DNA of 64,000 nucleotides from VXYL01 sp965243095. GTDB taxonomy: Bacteria > Pseudomonadota > Gammaproteobacteria > Pseudomonadales > Azotimanducaceae. Positions 51,796-59,548 of this stretch are shown in pieces. The position numbers and the translations under genes were made by a program. Below the pieces are notes generated by a model that saw nothing but the letters and a program-made list of their open reading frames with translations, was not told the origin of the DNA and did not search any database. The stretch is from NCBI GenBank assembly GCA_965243095.1, contig OZ251530.1, forward strand, positions 3,038,001 to 3,102,000. Direction: 5' to 3'. Numbering within the stretch: the stretch's first letter is position 1; every line of letters begins with the position of its first letter.

Positions 51796-54409
51796 TGAAG
51801 CGCATCTCCAAACGCACGAAGGCGCGCCGCCCGCGGGGGTCCGCGGAACGCACGTCGTAGCTGCCGGCGACGTTCACGAACGGCGGGTCCTCGTCCGTCA
51901 GGTTGACGACGCCGAAGCGCAGCGTGGTGGTGGTTGCGCCGCCGAGGGCGCCGCCAAGGTCGAAGGCCACGTTCGCATCCAGCGTTAGCGAGGCGTCGAT
52001 GTCCTCGCCGCCGTCGTCCTCGTAGCCGCCGATGTGCCGCAGCAGCAGATTCGCGCTGGCGACGCCGCGGACGACTTGCAAGCCCACGTTGGCCTTGAAC
52101 ACCTGGTTCGGGGCGCCCACGTTGTCGCGGTTGAAACGCCCCAGACCGTCCACGCTCCGCCCGGCGTTGGTGACGTCGTACGCGAACAGCACCGTGCCTT
52201 CGGCGAAAGGCGACACCAGCCCCCAGGAAGTGGCGAAACTCGCCCGCGCGGAAAAGTCCAGCCCGCGGGTGTCGATGGCGTCGGCGTTGATGAACCCCAC
52301 GTTGACGATGGAGATGGTTCCCGCCGAGGTGCGCTGCACACGCACGTCGAACGGGTCGGCGCTGACGATGGCTTGCGCGTTGTCCTTGCGCAGCACGTCG
52401 TTGAAGGAGTAGTCCCACACGTCCAGCGCGAAGCGCAGATGCTCCTTCGGCTGCCAAGTGGCGCTGGCGTTGAACGCCCGGGAGGTCTCCGGCCGCAAGT
52501 CGGGGTTGCCCGCGGTGCGGCGGCCGGCGAAGGTGCGCGAGCCGTCGTGGTCGAGGATGTTCACGAAGTTGGTTTGCACGCCTTGGGTTTGGAACGTGGT
52601 GGGCGCGCGGAACGAGGTGCCGGCGGTGGCGCGCAGCGACAGGGTGGGCGTGGGCGCGTAGAGCAGCGTGATCTTCGGATCGAAGGTGTGCCCCACGCCG
52701 CCGCCGTAGTCCTCGTAGCGGAGCGCGCCGTGTATCTGCACCGCGGCCGTCAGCGGCAACGCCAGCTCGCCGTAGGCGGCGTGAACCGTGGTGCTGCCGG
52801 CGAAGTTCGGGTTGCCAAAGAGGAAGGCGAAGCCGTCTTGCGTGGTCACCGAATCGTAGTTGGTGCCGAGCGACTTGGCGCGCACTTGCAAGCCCACGGC
52901 GAATCCCATCGGGCCGCCGGGCAAGCTGCCGAAATCGCCGGTGATGTTGCCTTCCAGCACCTGCAGCTCGGACTCCGCATCGCCCAGATAGTCGCCGATG
53001 ATGAAATCGCGCAAGCTAGGGTCGTTGTAGGTGGGCGCCCCCGGGGCGGCGTCGAACGCCGAGCTGAACGGATTGAAGTAGCGACATTCGCCCTCGCCCG
53101 GGCGCGCCGGCGTGGCGGCGGTGGGGCTGGTGTCGCAGCCGGCGCCGCCGAAGCCGCGCAGCGCCGCTTGGAAGTTGGCCGCGATCACATCGCGGAGGTG
53201 CAGCAGGGCGTCGTTGACGGCGTGGATGTAGTCGACGTCCCAATGCAGGCCGCCGGCCAGCTCGCCCTCCGCGCCGAACGCCACGCGCAGGGTGTGGTGC
53301 TGGTAATAGTTGACCTCCGGCGGGTGGCCGACGCCGAACGGCCGGCCTTGGAACACCACGTCTTCGTTGAAGATGTTGGCCGGGTGCTCGGCCGGCACCA
53401 GCGGCGTGTTCAGCACCGGAAAACTCGGCGACGTCTCGCGGCTCATGTCGTTGCGGGCGTAGCCGAGCTCGGCCCAAAACCACACGTTCTCGCGCAACGG
53501 CCAGTCCGCCCGCGCGTAGCCCTGCAACCGATCCTCCACCGGCACGGCGGTGATCTGCGGGCCGAAGTCGAAGCGGCAGATGGTGTCTTCGCCGGCGAGC
53601 CGCTGCAGCAGTCCGCCCTTCTCGGCGCAGTCGGGATCCGCCACGGTGCGGTCAAGCGACGGCACGTGGAAACTGCCGGGATTGCCGAAGCCGCTGGTGG
53701 ACGGGCGCAGCCAATCCACCTCGCCGAGCAGCAGCGAACTGCGGTCCAGGTAGCTCACGGCCAAGAGGAACGAGCCGTCGGCGCCGAACGCGCCGCCGAA
53801 TACGCCGTCCACGTTGAGGTCGCTCTGCGAGCCGTTGCCGGTGCGCCGGCGGTACTCCACCTGCATCTCCAAGCCGTCGAAGTTCCGCCGGGTGAGGAAA
53901 TTGGCCACGCCCGCCACGGCGTCCGAACCGTAAATGGCCGAGGCGCCGCCTTTGAGGATTTCCGCCCGCTCCAACGCCAACACCGGCACCAGCGCGGCCA
54001 AGTCCACGAAACTCGCGCCGTCGTCGGTGGGCGTGGCCGAGAACACCTGCCGCTTGCCGTTCAACAGCACCAGCGTGGAGGAGACGCCCAGCCCGCGCAG
54101 ATTGATGTTGGCGGTGCCGCCGGTGAAGTTCTGCGTCAGATTGTCCGAGTTGTTCTCGGCGCCGTTGTTGATGGACAGCGTGCCCACCAGGTCGCGCAGA
54201 TCTTTGGTGCCGCCGGCGCGGATGTCCTCGGCGTCGACCTCGGCGATCGGCAAGGGCGAGGCGGCCTGGCGCTTGATGCGGCTGCCGGTGCGCGCCGGCA
54301 CCACGATCTCCTCGATTGCGGCATCGCCGGCGGTGGCGTTCTCGGAAAACGCCGGCGCGGCCACGCTCGCCAGCGCCGCGCCAAGCAGCCACCGCGAACC
54401 TGCCCGCAT
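51785..54409 (-). CDS. TonB-dependent outer-membrane receptor
   Basis: 874 residues. Signal peptide 1-22 (ending APAFSEN). Plug domain (about 30-165): IEEIVVPARTGSRIKR, DIRAGGTKDLRDLVG, NINLRGLG, TLVLLNGKR and the NLPLS-like AEILKGGASAIYG. A 22-strand barrel follows. The barrel's usual last aromatic residue is followed by three extra residues (RF-NGI), the part that overlaps the next gene. The missing N-terminal extension means no sigma-regulator interaction. The ATG at 54409 is chosen for the signal peptide; the frame extends 8 codons. It is first in a two-gene leftward unit with the LRR protein. The transported compound is unknown and no Fur-like site was seen upstream. Confidence 0.88.
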   Translation of the reverse strand: MRAGSRWLLGAALASVAAPAFSENATAGDAAIEEIVVPARTGSRIKRQAASPLPIAEVDAEDIRAGGTKDLRDLVGTLSINNGAENNSDNLTQNFTGGTANINLRGLGVSSTLVLLNGKRQVFSATPTDDGASFVDLAALVPVLALERAEILKGGASAIYGSDAVAGVANFLTRRNFDGLEMQVEYRRRTGNGSQSDLNVDGVFGGAFGADGSFLLAVSYLDRSSLLLGEVDWLRPSTSGFGNPGSFHVPSLDRTVADPDCAEKGGLLQRLAGEDTICRFDFGPQITAVPVEDRLQGYARADWPLRENVWFWAELGYARNDMSRETSPSFPVLNTPLVPAEHPANIFNEDVVFQGRPFGVGHPPEVNYYQHHTLRVAFGAEGELAGGLHWDVDYIHAVNDALLHLRDVIAANFQAALRGFGGAGCDTSPTAATPARPGEGECRYFNPFSSAFDAAPGAPTYNDPSLRDFIIGDYLGDAESELQVLEGNITGDFGSLPGGPMGFAVGLQVRAKSLGTNYDSVTTQDGFAFLFGNPNFAGSTTVHAAYGELALPLTAAVQIHGALRYEDYGGGVGHTFDPKITLLYAPTPTLSLRATAGTSFRAPTTFQTQGVQTNFVNILDHDGSRTFAGRRTAGNPDLRPETSRAFNASATWQPKEHLRFALDVWDYSFNDVLRKDNAQAIVSADPFDVRVQRTSAGTISIVNVGFINADAIDTRGLDFSARASFATSWGLVSPFAEGTVLFAYDVTNAGRSVDGLGRFNRDNVGAPNQVFKANVGLQVVRGVASANLLLRHIGGYEDDGGEDIDASLTLDANVAFDLGGALGGATTTTLRFGVVNLTDEDPPFVNVAGSYDVRSADPRGRRAFVRLEMRFNGI

Positions 54410-54539
54410 GCAAGATGACCGTGAGCAACGCATGGGGCGGCATTATCACACATCGCCGGCGGGCATGGCCGGCGTTGCAGCCGGCGGCAGGGGCGGGTAG
54501 GTTGCGCGTGACGCGGACGGGCTTGACGGAGCAGGCGGC

Positions 54540-56198
54540 ATGAGCGGCGGGCAAGGCGACTGGTATCCCAAGCGCAGGTTTGGCGACTTGCCGGATGCGG
54601 CGGCGGCGCGTTTCGCGGCGCGCGAGGCGCTGGTGTTCGAAGCCGAGCGCTACACCTTCGCCGAGCTGCGCGCCGAAGTGGATCGGGCCGCGAAGGCGCT
54701 GATGGCGCTCGGCGTGGCGCGTGGCGACCACGTCGCGCTGTGGCTGACCAACCGCGCCGAGTGGATGTTCCTGTTGTTCGCGCTGGCGAAGATCGGCGCG
54801 GTGCAGGTGCCCGTCAACACGCGCCTGCGCGCCCGCGACGTGGAGTACGTGCTGCGCCAATCCGACAGCGCGGTGTTGATCACCCACGACGTGTCCGGGC
54901 CGGTGGACTACCTGGCGATGGTGCGCGAAGTGGTGCGGCTGCCGGAAGCCGCGGGCGAGCCAATCTGCGATCCCGATTTCCCGGCGTTGCGGCAAGTGGT
55001 GACCATCGGCGCGGGCGTACATCCGGGCACCGTGCCTTGGCGCGAGGCGTTGGCCAACGCCGCCGCGGTGTCGGACGACGAGTTGCAGGCCCGTGCGGCG
55101 TCGGTTTCCCCGGACGATCCGGTGTTCATCATGTACACCTCCGGCACCACCGGCTTTCCCAAAGGCGTGCTGCACAGCCACAAGCTCATCCGCAACGTGG
55201 AGGAGCGCGCCTTCCGCATGGCCATCACCGAGAACGACACCATCCTCAACTATCTGCCCCTGTTTCACGCCTTCGGCTACTCCGAGGGCGCGCTGATGTC
55301 GCTGGTCAGCGGCGCCCGGCAGGTGTTGACGGCCACCTTCGATCCGCACATGGCGCTGGACTTGGTGGAGCGCGAACGCGCCACGATCACGCACGGCTTC
55401 GAGGCGCACTTGCAGGGCCTCTGCGATGCCCAAGCCGCCAAGCCGCGCGACGTGTCGAGCTTGCGCACCGGCCTCTTCGCCGCCGGAATGCGCAGCGCCA
55501 CGCCGGGCGCGCACCGCGGCGAACGCCTGCTGAAACCGCTGCGGGCGCTTTCCGCCTACGGCATGACCGAGGTGTGGGTCGGCGCGGCGCTGTCCGCGCT
55601 GGACGACGACGCCACGCACCGTTTGGAGCGCTCGGGCTACCCGGCGCCCGGCTACGAGTTCAAGGTGGTGGACCCGGAAACCGACGCGGAGCTGCCGGAC
55701 GGCGTGCCCGGCGAGCTCTTGGTGCGCGGCTACGCGCTGATGCTCGGCTACTACAAGAAGCCCGAGGAGACCGCCGCGGCGTACACCGAGGACAGCTTCT
55801 TCCGCACCGGCGACATGGCGGAGCGCCACGCCGACGGCCACCTTCGCTTCCTCGGCCGCTACAAGGACATGCTCAAAGTCGGCGGCGAGAACGTGGATCC
55901 GATGGAGGTGGAAGGCTTGCTCTTGGAACACCCCGCGGTGCGCCAAGTGGCGGTGGTGGGCCTACCAGACGACCGCCTCGCCGAGGTGCCGGTCGCCTTC
56001 GTCGAACCCAAGGCCGGCGCCGCGGCGACCGCGGAGGAGTTGATCGCGTTCTGCCGCGGCAAAGTGGCCAGCTTCAAGATCCCACGCCATGTGATCTTCC
56101 AGGACGCCTTGCCGATGACCGCATCCGGCAAGATCCGCAAAATGGAACTGCGCGAGGCGGCCGCCCGCTGGATCGCGGAGAGCGGGCTGGCTAGCTAG
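54540..56198 (+). CDS. Acyl-CoA synthetase (AMP-binding, ANL superfamily)
   Basis: 552-residue adenylate-forming ligase. The phosphate loop YTSGTTGFPKG lies near 198-208, AYGMTE near 340, and GYYKKPEETAAAY, RTGDMAERHADGHLRFLGR and KVGGENVDPMEVE follow. The C-terminal catalytic lysine is in TASGKIRKMELR. It is complete and lacks a signal peptide. Most similar in layout to medium/long-chain fatty-acid CoA ligases of the FadD3/FadK style. The ATG at 54540 has GGAG 8 nt upstream. It is divergent from the TonB receptor. The carboxylic acid substrate is not evident. Confidence 0.88.
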   Translation: MSGGQGDWYPKRRFGDLPDAAAARFAAREALVFEAERYTFAELRAEVDRAAKALMALGVARGDHVALWLTNRAEWMFLLFALAKIGAVQVPVNTRLRARDVEYVLRQSDSAVLITHDVSGPVDYLAMVREVVRLPEAAGEPICDPDFPALRQVVTIGAGVHPGTVPWREALANAAAVSDDELQARAASVSPDDPVFIMYTSGTTGFPKGVLHSHKLIRNVEERAFRMAITENDTILNYLPLFHAFGYSEGALMSLVSGARQVLTATFDPHMALDLVERERATITHGFEAHLQGLCDAQAAKPRDVSSLRTGLFAAGMRSATPGAHRGERLLKPLRALSAYGMTEVWVGAALSALDDDATHRLERSGYPAPGYEFKVVDPETDAELPDGVPGELLVRGYALMLGYYKKPEETAAAYTEDSFFRTGDMAERHADGHLRFLGRYKDMLKVGGENVDPMEVEGLLLEHPAVRQVAVVGLPDDRLAEVPVAFVEPKAGAAATAEELIAFCRGKVASFKIPRHVIFQDALPMTASGKIRKMELREAAARWIAESGLAS

Positions 56199-56381
56199 GA
56201 TTCCGCGAGGGGCATGGCGCATTGGGCCGACCCTTGCCGGCCGGGACCTGGAGCAAAAGGTCTTGTCCAGTGCCTTGCCGATTTGGCCCGCGGTCAATCG
56301 CCATCGCGCAACGTCGTGCTGATCGGGCGGCTTAGGAGGTTCGGAGTTTGGCGGCGGCAATGTCACTGCCGCAAAAATCAT

Positions 56382-56411
56382 TGTTATTCGATAATTTTCT
56401 GATGTATGGTG
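56382..56411 (+). promoter_or_regulatory. AT-rich promoter candidate for the DUF2975/HTH pair
   Basis: An abrupt AT-rich patch holds TTGTTA, an 18-bp spacer and TATGGT, 31 bp before the GTG start. TTAT-TCG-ATAA forms a small inverted repeat in the spacer and might be the HTH regulator's site. The rest of the 56199-56442 gap shows only a short GCGGCA/TGCCGC stem-loop at about 56354-56372. Confidence 0.35.
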
Positions 56412-56442
56412 GCGGCAATTACACCGTTTGGAGGGTGGGCAA

Positions 56443-57039
56443 GTGGCGGAATCACTCGACCTTGGCCGTCTGCCGCCGGCCGAGCAACCGCGGGTGCTGC
56501 GCGTTCGCGTTCTCAGCCGGCGCGTCCGCATTGCGTTCTGGGGCTTGATCGGCTTCTTTCTGGTTGGCGCGGCCATCATGGTGCCGCTTGCCCTATTGAG
56601 CGTAGACGGGTTCAACGGTGGGTGGCGCGAGGGAACCTACGATTTCTCCGGCGCGCGGGTCGACTTCCGGCTTGTCACCGGCTGGCGCCAGTTGCCTTTT
56701 TCCGTACTCACTACGGTGCCGGTGGCGATCGGCTTGGCGGTGATATGGCAGCTAGATCGCCTGCTGGCCGCTTACCAAAAGGGTGTGATCCTCACCGCTG
56801 GCAACGCCCGGCGCATCCGCTGCGTTGGTGTGTTGCTGATGAGTTGGTGCGCGGTCGAGGCCGGCATCGGCGTCTTGGCGCGGCTGCTGCTGGGCATTCT
56901 CCAGTTGCGCTACGCCGTCGAGCGGGACGCTTTCGTCATTCACCTCGAGTGGTTCTTGGCGGGCTTCATCGTGCTGATCGTCGGCCACGCGATGCGCGCC
57001 GCCAGCGAGGTGGCGGAAGAAGCCGCGCTCACCGTGTAG
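56443..57039 (+). CDS. DUF2975-like membrane protein
   Basis: 198 residues with four predicted membrane helices: about 32-55 (FWGLIGFFLVGAAIMVP), 90-110, 130-155 and 165-185. The pairing with a tiny Xre-type regulator 5 nt downstream is the usual arrangement of DUF2975 proteins (YoaS/YozG-like pairs). The GTG at 56443 is chosen because GGAGGG lies 7 nt upstream; a TTG 15 nt earlier overlaps that site. Role unknown; such pairs are thought to be small self-regulated units. Confidence 0.7.
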   Translation: MAESLDLGRLPPAEQPRVLRVRVLSRRVRIAFWGLIGFFLVGAAIMVPLALLSVDGFNGGWREGTYDFSGARVDFRLVTGWRQLPFSVLTTVPVAIGLAVIWQLDRLLAAYQKGVILTAGNARRIRCVGVLLMSWCAVEAGIGVLARLLLGILQLRYAVERDAFVIHLEWFLAGFIVLIVGHAMRAASEVAEEAALTV

Positions 57040-57044
57040 CCGCC

Positions 57045-57269
57045 ATGCCCATTCGCGTCAATCTCGATGTGATGCTGGCGCGCCGCAAGGTGCGGGGCAA
57101 GCAGTTGGCCGCGGCCATTGGCATCACCGCCCAGAACCTCTCCATCCTCAACACGGGCCGGGCGCGGGCGCTCCGCTTTTCCACGTTGGAAGCCATCTGC
57201 CGCGAGCTGGGCTGCCAGCCGGGCGACCTGCTGGAGTACCGCGAGGACGACGATGGCGCCGCTCAGTGA
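57045..57269 (+). CDS. Small Cro/C1-type HTH regulator (YozG-like)
   Basis: 74 residues, a single helix-turn-helix domain: LDVMLARRKVRGKQLAAAIG, then ITAQNLSILNTGRARALRF as turn and recognition helix, FSTLEAICRELGCQPGDLLEY as the stabilising helices. This is the HTH_26/YozG type. It follows the DUF2975-like gene by 5 nt in the same operon and probably represses it. Its 3' end overlaps the convergent gene by 7 nt. Confidence 0.85.
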   Translation: MPIRVNLDVMLARRKVRGKQLAAAIGITAQNLSILNTGRARALRFSTLEAICRELGCQPGDLLEYREDDDGAAQ

Positions 57270-58126
57270 CGGCTCAAGTGCAGCTCGGCGTCGCGTTTCC
57301 TGCGGCGGCGCCTCGGCGGGCGTGTGATGGGCGGCGGGCGAATCTTCTCCGCGGCGAGCGTCAACTCGCGATCGATTTCCTCGGCCTCCGCTGGCGCTGG
57401 CGCGTGGTTCGGGTATCTCCTCCGCAGAATGCGCAGCACCTCGCGCATGGACAAGCACTCGGTTCTGCTCCGCACGGCCAGCCTGCTCAACAGATCGCCG
57501 CCGGAGATCATGGACTTCGCGGCGGCGATGTTGCGCGCGTCGAAGGCGTCTCTGCCGGAGTCCTCGAAGTCGTCCGGGTGTACCGCCTGCAAGTGCGCGA
57601 AGAACGCCAGCACCGCCTGCTGCTCGACGTCGGTCAAGCAGCCGATGAACCCGTTTCTCGATGGCTGATAGCCTTCGTGGAACCACTTGCCCAGATCCCG
57701 CAGCGCCAGCGCCTTGCGCCGGGGATGCAGCCAAAGGCGGCGCATGTTGGCGGTCCACATTTGCTTCTCGCGCCAGAAAAGCGGCCAAAGCGGCCAGCCG
57801 AACGGCCAATAGCGAAAGGCGCGCAACACCTCCAAGGCATGCCACTCCGACCGCGCGAAGTCCTCCACCGCCATGAGCATGAACGATGGCAGGTAGTACG
57901 CCCGAGTTGGCGTGTACATGCGCGAGAACAAGCACCTCTCGTCGCCACGGTACGACTCGACCACATCGCACGTCAGATCGAACGCGCCGACGCCCGCGAG
58001 ATGCCGCTCGACGGCTTGCCCCTCCTCGCTGTCGTGAAAGCCGGCGCCGGCGGGCGGTTTCCTCTCGGCGAACGCATGGTGGATGACGGCAACCACGTCG
58101 GCCGCGCTCTGGCTGCGATCAACCAT
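57263..58126 (-). CDS. Unidentified 287-residue protein
   Basis: Soluble, mixed-composition protein with no signal peptide. Residues 1-90 (VVAVIHHAFAERKPP, then CLFSRMYTPTRAYYLPSFMLMAVEDF) resemble in outline small proteins of the DUF6714 type, in which a tyrosine-rich YYLP segment recurs; this is a weak, memory-based match. The middle is Trp/Arg-rich (YWPFGWPLWPLFW at about 107-119). The C-terminus is highly basic (RPPRRRRRKRD), as in nucleic-acid-binding tails. ATG 58126 is the only good start. It is divergent from bfd across 45 bp that contain the Fur-like site. I do not recognise a function. Confidence 0.6.
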   Translation of the reverse strand: MVDRSQSAADVVAVIHHAFAERKPPAGAGFHDSEEGQAVERHLAGVGAFDLTCDVVESYRGDERCLFSRMYTPTRAYYLPSFMLMAVEDFARSEWHALEVLRAFRYWPFGWPLWPLFWREKQMWTANMRRLWLHPRRKALALRDLGKWFHEGYQPSRNGFIGCLTDVEQQAVLAFFAHLQAVHPDDFEDSGRDAFDARNIAAAKSMISGGDLLSRLAVRSRTECLSMREVLRILRRRYPNHAPAPAEAEEIDRELTLAAEKIRPPPITRPPRRRRRKRDAELHLSRH

Positions 58127-58133
58127 GATGGGG

Positions 58134-58154
58134 TTGCAAGTGACAATGATTAGC
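58134..58154. promoter_or_regulatory. Fur-like site upstream of bfd
   Basis: The core GCAAGTGACAATGATTAGC shares 12 of 19 positions with the Fur consensus in the best register (58142-58160). It is almost the same as the site before the iron-binding protein gene (59440-59460), differing at three positions. It ends 17 bp before the bfd start, a position suited to repression by iron-loaded Fur. Confidence 0.6.
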
Positions 58155-58171
58155 GTTTATATTCCGCGCCC

Positions 58172-58366
58172 ATGTATGTCTGTGTTTGCCAAGCCGTGCG
58201 CGAGGCCGAGGTGCGCCAAGCGGTGGCCGCCGGTGCCCGCGACGTGGAGGCGCTGGCGGAAGCGTTGGGCGTGTGTACCGGCTGCGGGACGTGCCGCGGG
58301 TTGGTGGAAGCGCTGATCGCGGAGGACGCCGGGGCGACCGATCCGGAACTCGGTTACGCCGCGTAA
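58172..58366 (+). CDS. bfd: Bacterioferritin-associated ferredoxin
   Basis: 64 residues. The [2Fe-2S] ligands sit at the positions known for E. coli Bfd: C4 and C6 (CVC) and C38 and C41 (CGTC); an extra C35 is present. Bfd delivers electrons that release iron from bacterioferritin and is normally induced when iron is scarce. This fits the Fur-like site 17 bp upstream. No bfr gene is in the window. It converges on the iron-binding protein gene with 23 bp between stops. The family call is near certain. Confidence 0.93.
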   Translation: MYVCVCQAVREAEVRQAVAAGARDVEALAEALGVCTGCGTCRGLVEALIAEDAGATDPELGYAA

Positions 58367-58389
58367 GCCGGGTGGGCGGCACACGCCCG

Positions 58390-59427
58390 CTACTTCCATC
58401 CCGCTCTATCGAACACCTTGACCGCGCTCGCTTGGTGGGTGCCGAGCATGGTGGCCGGCAACGTGTCTTCGCGGAAGGTGCCTAGCGTTGCGATTGGGCC
58501 CGTCGCCGCGCCCACCACCGGGTATTCGTTGTTGCCCTCGGCGAATAGGCGTTGGGCGAAGTCGCTGGTGAGGTACTCGAGGAAACGCACGGCGTTGTCG
58601 CGGTGCGGCGCGTGGCGGGCGACGCCGGCGCCGCTGATGTTCACATGGGCGCCGCGACCGGCTTGATTGGGGAACAGGACGCCTAACGCGGCGGCCACGG
58701 CGCGGTCGGCTTCGTCCTCCGCGCCTAGCAGGCGTCCGAGGTAGTAGGTGTTGGCGATGGAGACGCCACATTCGCCGGCGGCCACGGCCTTGAGTTGCGC
58801 GGTGTCGTTGCCCTGCGGCGGGCGGCGGAAGTTGGCCACGACGCCGCTTGCCCAAGCCTCGGCGACCGCTTCGCCGTTGTGGGCGATCAGCGAGGCGAGC
58901 AGCGAGACGTTGTAGATGTTGCCGGAGGAGCGCATGCACACTTGGCCGCGCAGCGCCTCGGCGGCGAGATCCTCGTAGCGTGCGACGCCTTCGGGCAAGC
59001 CGGCGGCCTTGTTGTAGACGATGACGCGGGCGCGTTTGGAGAGGCCGAACCAGTAGCCGTCGGCGTCGCGCAGGTGGGCCGGGATGCGGGCGGTGAGCAC
59101 GGGCGACTGCACCGCTTGCAGCACGCCGCGTTGCTTGGCCCGCCAGAGGCGGCCGGCGTCCACGGTGATCAACACGTCGGCGGGGCTGAACTCCGCCTCG
59201 TTGGCGAGCCGCTCGATCAGCGCGTCGCTGCCGCCTTCGATGAGGCGCACGCGCACGCCGGTGGTTTCGAGGAAGCGGTCGTAGAGGGCGAGGTCGGTGT
59301 CGTAGTGGCGCGCCGAGTACACGTTGATCACTTCTTCGGCGTTGGTCTCTTGGGCGCTGGCCGGGGGCGTGGCGAGCACGGCTACGGCCGCGAAGGCGAA
59401 AGCGAAACGGGCGGCTAGTCGCGGCAT
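58390..59427 (-). CDS. Fe(III) ABC-transporter periplasmic binding protein (FbpA/FutA family)
   Basis: 345 residues with signal peptide 1-24 (ending PPASA, mature QETNAEEVINVYSARHY). Conserved features: VYSARHYDTD at the mature start, DVLITVDAGRLW, the tyrosine iron ligands in SIANTYYLGRL and the loop AGRGAHVNISGAG typical of FbpA/FutA1. Six-residue upstream ATG (59445) is disfavoured because it would put the Fur-like site inside the gene. The permease and ATPase partners are not adjacent, so the rest of the transporter must be elsewhere. Predicted to be iron-repressed. Confidence 0.88.
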   Translation of the reverse strand: MPRLAARFAFAFAAVAVLATPPASAQETNAEEVINVYSARHYDTDLALYDRFLETTGVRVRLIEGGSDALIERLANEAEFSPADVLITVDAGRLWRAKQRGVLQAVQSPVLTARIPAHLRDADGYWFGLSKRARVIVYNKAAGLPEGVARYEDLAAEALRGQVCMRSSGNIYNVSLLASLIAHNGEAVAEAWASGVVANFRRPPQGNDTAQLKAVAAGECGVSIANTYYLGRLLGAEDEADRAVAAALGVLFPNQAGRGAHVNISGAGVARHAPHRDNAVRFLEYLTSDFAQRLFAEGNNEYPVVGAATGPIATLGTFREDTLPATMLGTHQASAVKVFDRAGWK

Positions 59428-59439
59428 AGGGCAACTCAC

Positions 59440-59462
59440 TTGCAAATGACAATGGTTTGCAA
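59440..59462. promoter_or_regulatory. Fur-like palindrome upstream of the iron-binding protein gene
   Basis: TTGCAAA and TTTGCAA flank TGACAATGG as a perfect 7-bp inverted repeat. The core GCAAATGACAATGGTTTGC matches 12 of 19 Fur-consensus positions. It lies 13 bp upstream of the 59427 start and mirrors the site at 58134-58154. Confidence 0.65.
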
Positions 59463-59490
59463 TTCTAGCAGGGCTCGCAGCATGGGGTGC

Positions 59491-59544
59491 CCTGGGAGCG
59501 CAGGCGTCTCGCCTGCATGCGGGCGGGGACGCCCGCGTTCCCAG
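59491..59544. repeat. 54-bp double-hairpin intergenic repeat
   Basis: CCTGGGAGC and GTTCCCAGG form an outer stem (with one G-U). Inside are two perfect 7-bp hairpins, GCAGGCG-TCT-CGCCTGC and GCGGGCG-GGGA-CGCCCGC. This cruciform design is typical of short palindromic elements scattered between genes in GC-rich bacteria. It lies just after the cca stop and before the iron gene promoter. One minus frame across it reads WERGRPRPHAGE, which is repeat translation and not a gene. Confidence 0.8.
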
Positions 59545-59548
59545 GTGT

